Source of the DNA: Litsea cubeba | Taxonomy: Eukaryota > Streptophyta > Magnoliopsida > Laurales > Lauraceae | DNA length: 64,000 bases | Direction: 5' to 3' | NCBI GenBank assembly: GCA_012931725.1 | Contig: CM022951.1 | Span: 76,571,905-76,635,904, forward strand | In this document: positions 23,201 to 34,252 of the stretch, in pieces | Position numbering within the stretch: the stretch's first letter is position 1 | Layout of the letters: each line of letters opens with the position of its first letter | Made by a program: the position numbers and the translations under genes | The notes under the pieces: model-generated | Told to the model about the DNA's origin: nothing | Seen by the model: the letters and a program-made list of their open reading frames with translations, nothing else | Databases searched by the model: none

Positions 23201-24777
23201 AAAGAAATTGGAAAATTTAGTAACTTTATTAGTGAAGTTACCAAACAGAAATCCTAAGACGCTGGAGCACTCCCTAGAATTTCAAAATGCTCTGTATTCT
23301 AAAAATCCCAAATACTTAGATTGCCTACCTTTTGGAATCCCTCTCAACCAAACGAAGAATCTCCAACACAGGAATTGTAAAGCCCCAAAACTCGGGCGCT
23401 TCGAATCTCGGGGCGCTACAAGATAGTACCCAAGAGAAGCGAAAAATCCAATAATATAATCAAGTGTGAATCTCATATGAGCAAGTAAATGAACAAAGCC
23501 CTATAATTTTATTTCACTTTACGGGATTACAAGGTACTTTCCGTAATAGATAACTACAATCCTAGGCCAACACGGTCAGCTACAAGAAAAGGAAAGAATA
23601 GAGATCTATGTGATAGATGCCTCTCGATGCACCAACTGCATCACTCTTCGAACCCTGCGGCAACGGATCAACCGCCAAGCAAGCCACAAATTAAAGAAAG
23701 CGGAAGAGAAGATACCTGAAAACACCAAGGATTGCGTCAGGCTCTTTGAGCCAGGCAAATAGATATGTTTACATGGAAATACATTATATTAATAGATAGG
23801 GAAGAAGACAATACCTGATCCCAGCTGTACCTATGTGATTAGTATTTTGATAATAATATAGAATATCATAGTGCAACAGCAAACGGTGTGGAGTGTAATG
23901 CATGAATGATCATTGAGATATTTATATAACAGATGTTTGATACAGCATATCAGGTAGATAATAAAAGCCATCATCATCAAGACATCATTAACTCATATAA
24001 GTACATCAGAGTCACCGATAACAGAAGTAATTTATGGAAGTAACCTTATCATATCCGTAACCATCGTAACTAAATCCTACCGTATCAACGTCGGCAGTTA
24101 AAGACACTAAGCAACGACATCGATAGTACATAATAATCATACATCTAATATACATCCACAAGAGCACATAAAGGTAGCCAGCCCATCGTCGTCATCCTAA
24201 CAACTGTATATGGACATCAACCATGGGAGTCATAGCCACCCATCACCGTCGTCTCATCGAATATGAGCGTACAAGAGTCCATCAATGTCCATAGCCACAG
24301 TCAAGTTCCAGCCGTTGGTCTTATGTGTTAGATCAACATCAATATCCATCCACACACCCGGTCCGAGTAACGGCGATCTCAGTACCCCTCCCACACGGTA
24401 CCTACTGTGTCATCCAAACCATATCTCAATATCAATGTCCATGCCGGGATCATATTTCTCGGTAAACCAATTGTACATCCACAAATCCTACAGACCACTA
24501 GGTGGGGGCACTCCAAACCGGATCGCCTTATTGTCCTTGATATGAGATGATATTAGTCAAGGGTATGAGGCACGGAGTTCGGGTATAGCTAATCCATCCT
24601 CGTGATTCACAATAATTAATAATGCATACCCTTATAAACTACGCTTCTCGATAAACTTAATTAACATTATCTCATCATACAGTCCGTTCATCAATATCTA
24701 CCATTAAGTTTCCAATATTACAGGTTAGGACTTCAAGTGCAATGTCTAGACATCTCATCCAATACGGACCGTGATCA

Positions 24778-25373
24778 TTAGGGTTGTAAACGGGTCGTTC
24801 CAGTCCGCGTCTAGAGTGGAATTGAAATCGTTTTCTAAGGGGAGGAACCGGAACCGGACCCGATTCGGAACCAGAAAACTGGTTCCAGAACCAGACCCGA
24901 TAATATTAATGGGAACCAAAACCAGAACTAGAACCGTATGTGAGGCGGGTCTGGATCCGGTTCCGGGTATGGTTTCGGGCCTGGACTCTAATACCTGTAT
25001 TTTTTTTTAAAAAAAATAATTATGCTTTTTCGTAATTCAATTGGATCACCTACAAAGCAAATGTAACATTTTTATCTATCAATAACATGTGGTTTGGGGA
25101 AGGAAGATTATGTTAGAAACTTAGAATGAGGGGTTCCCATGTAACATATAGATAATAAAGTATTTAGGTTAGAGTATTTGGTCGGGTCCCAGATCCACGG
25201 GTCTGAGCCACTATGGATTCGGAATCGGACCCGTTTAGGTAACGGTTCAAAAAAAAAAGGATCCGAAACTGGAACCATTTACTTATCGGGACCAAAATAA
25301 GGACCCAGACCCGGAACCTAACGAATCTGAATCTTCGGGTAATCGAAAAATCGGGGACCCATTTACAACCTTA
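24778..25373. mobile_element. non-autonomous hAT element, GGAACCGG-repeat type
   Basis: Ends TTAGGGTTGTAAACGGGT and, read inward from the right, TAAGGTTGTAAATGGGT, with a 7-bp flanking duplication GTGATCA (24771-24777 and 25374-25380). The interior is crowded near both ends with short motifs such as GGAACCGGA, GGTTCCGG and GGACCCG. No transposase. Its ends and ~8-bp duplication fit hAT. It is inserted in the solo LTR. Confidence 0.75.
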
Positions 25374-25825
25374 GTGATCACGGATCAGATTCTAAGTGCG
25401 ATGCCCTGATTTATAGTACCTCCCAAGGCTAACATCCAAGGTTCGGACCTACCAGCCAGCCATAGTGTCCGTTCTCAACAATATAAGTATCACATGTCTC
25501 AATCCAACGTTAATCGTTGCCCATCTCTTCAGGTCCAGGGTACCACTTCATCTAAGACAATGATCGCCGAGTCACAGATGCTTATTATGTATCCTTGGTG
25601 CTCCTGTAGGTGTTTAATTAGCATCATAAGATGACTATAATCATTGAATCGGGTTCCGTTTACAACCCAAGACCTTACTTAGGTGGTTACATGGGTCAAG
25701 GTTAAGCCCGACCATTGACTCGTGTCTAGCGTATTCCAAACAGTCTAAATAGAAGGTCAACGGGCCTACACATGATCAGATCATAAAAGGAAACTAAATT
25801 CGGAAAATTACTATTTACAGTGTAC

Positions 25826-26100
25826 CGGATCGACATCATGAGTCCACGGGTCGATCTAATACTTTGTGAAAGTGGACAGCTAACTGGGAGTCAGAAAACA
25901 CAATCCGCGGTGTCCCCGGTCGACCAGGTGAACTAGGGACATTTTCCCCATAAATATGGCAAGCAGGGGGGTTCCACAATGTGGCCGGTCGACCGGGTAC
26001 ACTTAGTTTTGTATCTTGTGGCCATTTTCTGCTCTTAGCTGAGGGGAAATCCCTTGTGTGCCCAGTCGACATCCTGAGTGACCAGGTCGACCGGGTACCC
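25826..26100. repeat. array of GTCGAC-centred palindromes in the solo LTR
   Basis: Imperfect copies of a motif like CCGGTCGACCGGGT recur at about 25920, 25983, 26064 and 26086, with weaker forms at 25826 and 25850. They occur as pairs separated by about 10-20 bp. They lie inside the large solo LTR. Confidence 0.6.
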
Positions 26101-27235
26101 ACGAAATCCTTATTTTTAGTATTTTACCCTCTTTCATTTTCCATCAAAACTCCATTAAATAGATCCCAGATATTCAGCAATTGCCTCCAAACATCAAACA
26201 CACCTCCTACATCATGATCTCATTACAAATGGGCCATTGATCTTCCAAATGGGGGATCTTCATCAATCAATGTCCAAACTCCAAATACACAAAGAAGGCT
26301 TAGAAAGATAATGATCTATACAACATAGCATCTATACAATCATTCAAATACGGAAATCATGCCAAATAATCATAAAAGACAATAATTAAAAAATCTAAGT
26401 ATATTAATCAATTTAATTAAAGAATCTAAGCATGTCTACTTGCTTAATTAGGAAGAAAGCTTCTTAAATAGCTTGGCTTCACTCCAATAGCTCTAAGAGC
26501 ACCCCAATAATTGAATCTACAATCTCTACACCCATTCCCAAAGAGAGAAATGCATAAGCAATGAAATTCTAAGAGAAAGAACTATACTACAAGGGAATTG
26601 GAAAGAGGGAATGAGGATTACCTTTACTTGGAGGGAGAAGAGAGATCTAGGAGATGAGATGAGCTCCTTAGCTTGTAGATGGCTAGATATAGATGATGCT
26701 CTTGCTTCTAGTAATTGGAGGGCTAAGATCTAGAGAGAAAAACCCTAATCTCTAACTTAGAGAGAGAGATAGATTGGAGGGGAATTGTAGTGAAATGAGA
26801 GGGAGAGATGAGAGGGGTTTCTTTTATAGGAATTGATTGGGTTATAGTCTAAAATGCCCTCTCTTGCCAGTGTAAGTTTAGGATAAGAATGGGGGTATTT
26901 TGAAAATATTAAAATGGAATGACCAAAGGGTCCTTAGTTGCTAATAGAAATAAAGGATAAGGACTAAGGTAATTTTGGTATTCTTATTTAATGACTAAAG
27001 CATCTATAATTAGGATTATAACTAAGGCCTTTAATTAGCTGATTAATTCTATGGAATCCAATTAAACTTCTAATGGAACTATTAACCTCACAAGGTCTTA
27101 ACCCTATAAATTAGGCTTAATTAATGAGAATTACTAACTACTCATATCAATCACCTATTAAATAGGATAATCTAGGGTAGACTTGGTCAAATTGGGTCCC
27201 ACTAGGTATTTCTAGGAACGGGTCCTTACATGAAT

Positions 27236-30170
27236 TCTAGCAATGCCCCACACAAGGAATTTGTGTCAAAAATATTAACACACAAAGAGGCATGCCCTAT
27301 ATATAGTGAAGAAGATGAAAGAGAAGGAGAAGAAGACGACGAGGACTGCCAAGTGGAAAGCTGTATCTTCATATTATTAGTGCATTGCGTTGAGAAACCA
27401 TCAAGTACTACAACGGTTCGACTTCCAATTGGCTTGCCGGGGTACGGCACTGCAGGCATTTTCTCGATCTTTTATCCTGGCCCATTTTTATCTGCCAAAA
27501 AGTCTACATGAGTTAGTCCATTTAGCATAATTGTTTATCTGCACTTGAGGACTAGAGGGAGAAGAGGAAGGAAAAAAGCAGGAGTCGCCAAACACAAGCC
27601 TAGCTGGTCAAACCTGCAAAAAGAGACAACGCTGGTGGTATGGTTGCAGCTGATGTGGCCTCCGGCCGCGTGCAGGCTCGGAGCGAGGAACCTCCCGCCG
27701 GTGCTTTTCTTTAAAATTTAGAACCATCAATAAATTCTTAGCAATTTAAATTTCATAATAGGCCCCCACTTATGAATTTTAATTGTGTCATGAAAGCAAT
27801 ATTATAATTCTATTTTTTGGCCCAATTATATAAATCTAAAGTGGTTGAAATTACAAAATTCTCACCCATCAATAAGTTTTTACTGATTTTTTCTTCACTT
27901 ACAACATAAAATAATAAATAATAATAGGGTTATGTGGGATCCGATAAGAGTGAGAATTATAAGTAGCATTCAAAATTAAATTAAAAACCTTCTACTACGA
28001 TGTATAATAATAGCTTGATGTGTGTTCTGATGAGAGTGAAAATTAAAGTTTGCAGTCAAATTGAATTAAAAGTCTTCTACCATAAGTAGATAACAATAGA
28101 CAAAAAATAAAAAATAAAAGAACTTTTGAGCAACACTTGGATATTTTTTAACGAATATTATCACAAATAAAGATTTATATCAACTTGAAGATCTATGGAT
28201 AAATCTTAGGTGCCTGTGGTATCAAGATACCACCACCACTCAAATATAAAGTGCGTTTGAGGAAGATTTTACTCCTACATTTGTGTGCTGATTTTTTTTT
28301 TTTTTTTTTTATGAGTGCCTTTAAATTAGCAGCCTCAACTCAAATTTGTAGCAATATGAAATTGGTATAGCCAACAAATCCCACAAAATCTGCCACGCTT
28401 TACATCTTTAAAAGCAGAGTATCTTAGCTCCTTCATATGGAATCGGTGTCCTGTCACGCTTGACCTATAGTGATCTCGGTTTGCCAATGTGGCCCTTGGT
28501 ATCTAGGTTAGCTTTGATGTACTCGAACTAAGTGGGGGTTCAAGTCTATATACACCCACATGTGTGCATTCATTTTCAATGCCTAGAAAACACACACACA
28601 ATACACACAAAATAACACATATAATATGTATATATATTATTTTTTTCTTCTTCTTTAGATGTGTTTCAAAATTGGTGCGGACGATTTAAAATATTTTGAA
28701 AATTGTGGAGGAAATGTTAGAAATTCTCATAATCTTTTTGTAGCCTATTAGTATGTTATCCTCCATCCCACTTGGGATATGGTTATAAAGAGGATGTCAT
28801 TTATATTTGATTCTTTGAATAACCTTTTGTCTTAGTATTAAGGGTTTGGACCTAGGCTTAGGCTTGGAGCTATTTAATGGGTCTTTATTTTGGATTTTAT
28901 TGGGACCAACTTGGGTTGACCCAATCCCATTTCAGGATGAGTTGGGCTTCTTTTGGGCCCAAATGTTCATTCCGGTATGCCCTTTCGTACTTTCGCAACT
29001 CTGGGTGATCTCATCCACCCATTCAGGGGATCTGAGCCTGCTTTATCTTGGAGGCAAATTTATGGGTAACCAATCCATCCGATCAAAGTTTATTATCATT
29101 AATAATTTTTTCTAACAATTCCTTGAGGCGTCACCATCCTAGGGTAGGGCAAAGCCTCACGAGATCGGACTCCTTGATATGACACTCGCAAGGCATGTCA
29201 ACATGCACAAATAGTGTTTATTGCCGGGTGCTACTTCCGTTCCCGCTTCCCGGCACACGCATCACGTCAGATTTTGACACAGAACAAGTCTGTGCCATGT
29301 CTAGGAGCCAAAAGATCTCAACATTGTTCATGTAAAATAACGTGAGTGAGGTGAGGCCATCATAAAGTAAAGTCGCATGGACTTTTAGCTTAATGAGTGA
29401 GCCAGGCTCATAAACAATTTTGTCAATGAGATTGACTCATCATCACATGCCCTTTCTTCTAAGTATACATCAAAGATCTAAAACAACTTATCAATATAAT
29501 GGACTGACAGTATCTGAAGATTAACGTTGCATCAAATTGACACTCACATGTCAGGATCAAAGTTACAGAGCTCCAAATTGGTTTACATAGCGTAAATACC
29601 ATATTGTCACTTGGAAAATGTGATCACAGTTTGTTGTTCATGGGCTGGGATGTCAATCATGACCCCAGCTCACTAGAGTAGAATGAGATAATCCTATAAA
29701 ATACAAGTACATTACTCGGGTCGACGATTCTTTTTAATATAATTTACAAGTAGGGTAAGTATGAGTTAAGATTCCAAGCAATGGCAGACCCAGAGGAAAC
29801 GGTATGGTAAAGACGTCAAATAATAAAATAGTTTTTTTAATATACTATTAAAGGAGCTTCTCGAATTACACGAGTGTGGTTGCACCCGCGTGTGACCACT
29901 TGGTCTACCCCTGATTCCAAGCTATGATAGTCCAAGGTCCCAAGAATATTAGATTATGTAAAATTTGACCACAATTTATGTGGTTTGAAATCATAACATA
30001 TTGATTAATTTAATCCCAAAATAACATAGATTGTTCAAGGTTATCATACCCATGGTCTGGATTACTATGACCTGGATCTGGGTGATGCTATTATCTTAAG
30101 AAGTTTCTATTATAATTGTAATTGCCTAAATTAATACGGACTTAGAATGATGGATTAGGAATCTCTATAA
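27236..30170. other. intergenic, no gene recognised
   Basis: AT-rich text with a T homopolymer at 28292-28310 and scattered repeat-like pieces (for example 29110-29300). The overlapping two-strand open frames at 27226-27511 and the 89-codon frame at 28846-29115 show no domain. No element end could be fixed. Confidence 0.4.
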
Positions 30171-30179
30171 AATTCTTTG

Positions 30180-30674
30180 GGGAAGATTGGATGCTTGAGA
30201 CCTGAAAGGGAAGGAGAAACAAAGATCAGAGATCCTGGCTGCTATCAGCACAAGGCTCTCCGATGCTTAAGTTAGTTCAATAACTCAACGAAGAGAAAGA
30301 GTAGGAGATGGAAGTTTGGGCGTGTATATGTGTGTATGCGTATTGTGTACCTGTTTTGGATTGGCTCTTTGTATATATAGCTAGGCTGAGAGCACTTTGA
30401 CTTTTGGTAGGGAGTCTCATGACTCTTGACAGGGTACTTGAGAAGTATAGTCCCATCGGACCTCACCTTTCATTAAAGTCTTATCGGACCCTACCTCGAT
30501 GCAGACGTAGCCACTAGGTAATGATAACTTTTTACCGCTATCCGATGCATATCTTCATCTCTCCACACGTTCTGTAACGTGGTCGAGTCTTTATAGAAGT
30601 ACAGTTGTCAGTACTCATCTCGGTCAACCGAACTGAAGATGGTACAGAGGTCAGGCATGACCTTAATATGAGAG
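30180..30674 (-). mobile_element. older gypsy-type LTR, right-hand part (interrupted by the Athila-like element)
   Basis: On the minus strand there is a TATA box-like CTATATATAC (about 30371-30380). It is followed, about 100 bp on, by TTAAGCATCGGAGAGCC, which resembles a leader motif (TTGAGCGTCGGAG) common in plant gypsy LTRs. The same LTR seems to continue at 43322 on the far side of the large element, which carries a perfect target duplication, so the older LTR was split by that insertion. Confidence 0.45.
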
Positions 30675-32237
30675 TGCTTAGCTGTTTTCTGTGATGTTGG
30701 ATTTGTCCTAAGCGGAGGACATGATTTGTCGCTGTGTAGCACTTCACTCTTGAAGAGGTCGAATCCACAGGGAACGGACTAGGGTTTCAGCTCTAGAGGA
30801 CTTCTTTTGGTCGAGAGTGACCAACTTTTGTTCAATGGGTGTAATTAATTCTAAGCTAAGGACTGATTAAAACTGCAGAAAACTGAATGAAAATGTTATG
30901 CTAAAGAGATGATTCAACCTAGGGTTCAGACCACCCAGATTTTTATGGTTTCATCTTCCTCTTCATTCTGCAAATAAGAATTGAATCAATCCAATTCTCA
31001 CCTGGAAGATTTCTTCGTGAAAATCAAATATCAATCTGAGTGAATAATTCCCAAAGAGATTCCTAGACATTCAATTCGATAATCTGAGAGTCATCGACCC
31101 AAGCACTAGTCGTATCATTTCAGATGAACACAATTAGTCAAGGGCTTAACATCTCAATTATGATTTCTTGAAGCGGATCATCAATGGAAGTTATCTTTTA
31201 TCATGAAAACATAATCAGGAAGAAGAACCATACAAAACCCAGGTTGAATTCCCCTTAGGTTAAACCATCTGTAATTCTACCCCTCCATTAATGGAGAATT
31301 CTTCAAACAGATTAAATGGAAGTAAGAAAGCAGTAAGAACATAATTGAAAGATTACCTCTAATAAAACTTGAATTAATATGAAGGATTCTGTCTTAAAAC
31401 AAGAGCTGAACAAAATTGAATACCAATCTTCAATGGAAACTACATCTACATTAATCTAAGGAAGGAAGAGAGAAAAAGGAAAGGAGGCTGCTGGGAAAAT
31501 AACACAATTCCTGGATGGCCCTAATTTTCGAGTTATATTCCTTTATATAGGTTCCCACAACTTTAATTACAAAACTGCCCCAAAAACTAGAATTCGATCC
31601 AAATCCGAGTGTTCTACCGGTAGAACTACCGGTTTAACAGGTGAATTCTTCATGCCAGAACTTCTGCTGAAATATAAGCCCCTTCTACCGGTAGAAATTG
31701 CGGTTGACTTCACTTCTACCGGTAGAACTTGCGGTTTAACAGGTAAAAGTCTTCTGTCTGAACTCTCGGCTGGAATTTTAGCCACTTCTACCGGTAGGAC
31801 TTCACTTCTACCGGTAGAACTTCACTTCTACCGGTAGAACTTGCAGTTGACCAGTGGAAATCTTCTGTCTGAACTCTCGGCTGGAATGTTAGCCACTTCT
31901 ACCGGTAGAACTTGCGGTAGACTGATAAAAATCTCAGGATCTGTCATTTCTACCGGTAGAACTTGCGGTTGACAGATGGAAGTCTCCTGTCTGAACTCTC
32001 TGCTGGAAAATCAGCCTCTTCTACCGGTAGTACTTGCGGTTGACTGATGGGGACCGGTTTCTTTACTCTCTACTTGATCCATTCATCCTCCAGAAGCTTC
32101 ATTCTTTATCAAATTTCTGCAATCGGCCAAAAACCAATATTCGTGTAAACTTATATGAAATTAACGGAATTAAACACGAATGAAGGTGATGGAAAGGCAA
32201 TTAAGTCTCTAATTGCTTAATAATTAGTTACTTATCA
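30675..32237 (-). repeat. 3' LTR of the Athila-like element
   Basis: In element orientation this is the downstream LTR. It holds nine copies of TCTACCGGTAGA or one-base variants between 31613 and 32031. The 72-codon open frame at 31567-31785 reads through this array and is not a gene; it recurs unchanged in the other LTR. Confidence 0.93.
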
Positions 32238-32250
32238 CACCCCCCAACTT
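32238..32250 (-). other. polypurine tract
   Basis: AAGTTGGGGGGTG on the minus strand directly abuts the 3' LTR, where plus-strand DNA synthesis would be primed. Confidence 0.8.
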
Positions 32251-32803
32251 GGACTTTGCTAGTCCCTAGCAAATTAAGAAGAAGCTATCTTGTCTGTACA
32301 TACAATTCTCATTTAAAAGTGTAAATACATGATTTGAAAAATGCCCAATTGACACAGATGTCTAAGACCGTGACAACATTAATCTCTACATCTCATGGAA
32401 TAGAACATTCAATCAAGATGATAAGATTAGAATGAGTTAACCATCACATCAAAATTAATTCCAAAGCTCACAAAAGATATCACTCAATGTAGATGTCACT
32501 CATTCAATGAACATATCCCATGGAAACTAATCTCACAACGCTCATTCTAACATCACACACATACAGAACAACACTAAAGTAGCATAAAAATTCAAACATG
32601 TTTCTAATGGAAGTAATGACACAAAAAGATTAATTAAGGATCTTAGGATTGCATTGAAAAAAAGGTTAACAATGATAGTGTTTTGGACAAAATGGGGCAT
32701 GGCCTTACATGGCTTAGGTCAACTACTCTTTTTGCCATGCCCATACAACAACTATATTCCCCTGCAGAAATTAAAAACTAACATCAACCATCAATATGAC
32801 AAC

Positions 32804-34252
32804 TCATTCACTAACTAATTCTTCAGTGTCATTCTCCCCATCATCATCATCATCATTTCTTTCTTCTCCCCCTGCTTCTTTTTCAGCTGCTGCATTACTG
32901 TCACCCTTTGTCTGGCTAGGACCAGCCTCTGTCTCTCTCTGGGGTGACACATAGGGTTCAGCTCCTTGTGATACAGCAACTTTCATCAGATACTCTTGCC
33001 TGGATCTCTGTTTTTCCATTTCTCGTTTAATCGCTCTCTGCCCCTCTATGCAGTCATCTACCTTGCACCCAAACCACTTCATCAGTTCCATCATGTAAGT
33101 CTGAAATGATGAGCCCTTCACTTGTTTAGGAATATCAGAAGAAGGTTGAGCTGCTGATTGAGGGTCCCTTTTTTGTGATTTGGCCTTTGCCATTGTTTTC
33201 ACTGTGATTGCCCCTCTATCACTAGGTAAAAGCCAATCATCTGGGCCTTTCTTTACCTTCTGATTTAAGCATATCTTAGTGATAAGACAAGGGTAGGGGA
33301 GGGCCGCCTTAGCTGAGGACTCCTCAGGGTATCTCCTCATCTGATTGTATATGAATTGGGCTACATTCATTCCTTCATTTGGGCTCCAGATCACCCATAA
33401 CAATTCCATCTCCTTTTTTCCTAGCATCTTCTCATCGCCTCGAGGAAAAATGTTGTAATGCATAATCTTGTTCAGCATCCCTGCTTCTCCATTCAAATTT
33501 CCAACTGTGGTTGTCCCTTCTACCACAGCTTCCTCTCTCAACACCAATTGTTCATGAGGAATTACCAAAGGCTCATCTTGAGGCCTAGGGTATGTGATTT
33601 TCTCCCTAGCCACTGGGGTGTATCCTAAGGCTTTTGCAATAATATATTGATCAACTTTAACTTTTGTTCCATTCACCATTGCAGCTATTTGTTCACCTCC
33701 TGCTATTATACGCTCCATAGATTTGAAAAATTGACGAACAAAGTCAGGAATATACCCATCAAATGCAGTGTCCATGTATTCCAGCTTGCTATTGATTACT
33801 GCTCCAAAGCATTCCCCAGTACCAAGTTTACCCACATCGACCCTTCTTTCAATCACAAACGCTTTCTTGTCTACTTTCTTCTCCCATTTGATCTGATCTG
33901 CACTTTTCTGTGGAGGAGGGGGAGAAGACTCCCTTGGTCGTTTTTTCAGCTCTTCTATCACCTTCCCCTGAAGTGCTACCTTTGGATTTCCCCCCTTTAG
34001 CAATTGCTCCTTTCTTTGGTGCACCTCCTGATTTAGGGTTCTTTGTCCTTGGCATGGTTTAATGTTGTGTGTAGAAGATATGAATTGATTTTGGAAGGAT
34101 ATGGAAGTGAGTAACAAGTTTTTGAGGGAAGGAAGGGTATTTCGGAATGTAGGGTTTTCTTGGACTTTTTGGAGGTTTGATTGAAGAGATAGGGAGAAAT
34201 GGTGATGAAGGAAAGGTATTTGTGTATTTTGGAGGAAGATGGGTTGGATCAA
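32804..34252 (-). CDS. third ORF of the Athila-like element (plant-transposon-protein/env-position ORF)
   Basis: A 482-codon open frame downstream of pol, in the position of the env-like ORF of Athila elements. Residues from about 105 on (IKWEKKVDKKAF, then MNVAQFIYNQMRRYPEES and ALPYPCLITKICL) resemble the domain called putative plant transposon protein, found in ORFs of this kind. The C-terminus is acidic (EERNDDDDDGENDTEE). I see no signal peptide or membrane segment, so an envelope role is not supported. The first ~65 codons are unlikely coding. A more natural ATG at 34055, followed by a lysine-rich stretch (MPRTKNPKSGGAPKKG), lies in another frame, which suggests a frameshift near 33950-34000 in this copy. 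Function unknown. Confidence 0.65.
   Translation of the reverse strand: MIQPIFLQNTQIPFLHHHFSLSLQSNLQKVQENPTFRNTLPSLKNLLLTSISFQNQFISSTHNIKPCQGQRTLNQEVHQRKEQLLKGGNPKVALQGKVIEELKKRPRESSPPPPQKSADQIKWEKKVDKKAFVIERRVDVGKLGTGECFGAVINSKLEYMDTAFDGYIPDFVRQFFKSMERIIAGGEQIAAMVNGTKVKVDQYIIAKALGYTPVAREKITYPRPQDEPLVIPHEQLVLREEAVVEGTTTVGNLNGEAGMLNKIMHYNIFPRGDEKMLGKKEMELLWVIWSPNEGMNVAQFIYNQMRRYPEESSAKAALPYPCLITKICLNQKVKKGPDDWLLPSDRGAITVKTMAKAKSQKRDPQSAAQPSSDIPKQVKGSSFQTYMMELMKWFGCKVDDCIEGQRAIKREMEKQRSRQEYLMKVAVSQGAEPYVSPQRETEAGPSQTKGDSNAAAEKEAGGEERNDDDDDGENDTEELVSE

Larger units (their letters stand above)
23376..27230 (-). mobile_element. large solo LTR, probably Ty3/gypsy
   Basis: Starts TGTAAAGCCCC and ends GGGTCCTTACA, so it has TG...CA ends with TGTAA/TTACA inverted tips. 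The flanking five bases are GGAAT (23371-23375) and TGAAT (27231-27235), a 4/5 match. Read on the minus strand it starts TGTAAGGACCCGTTCCTAG, a start common in plant gypsy LTRs (Tekay/Del type by memory). No coding sequence, primer site or second LTR lies next to it, so it is a solo LTR. A hAT element (24778-25373) is nested inside. Net of this insertion it is about 3.25 kb. Confidence 0.6.

Noticed and set aside
31567..31837. Short open frames present in both LTRs (72 and 61 codons)
   Set aside because: They read through the palindrome array in both directions and are identical only because the LTRs are.
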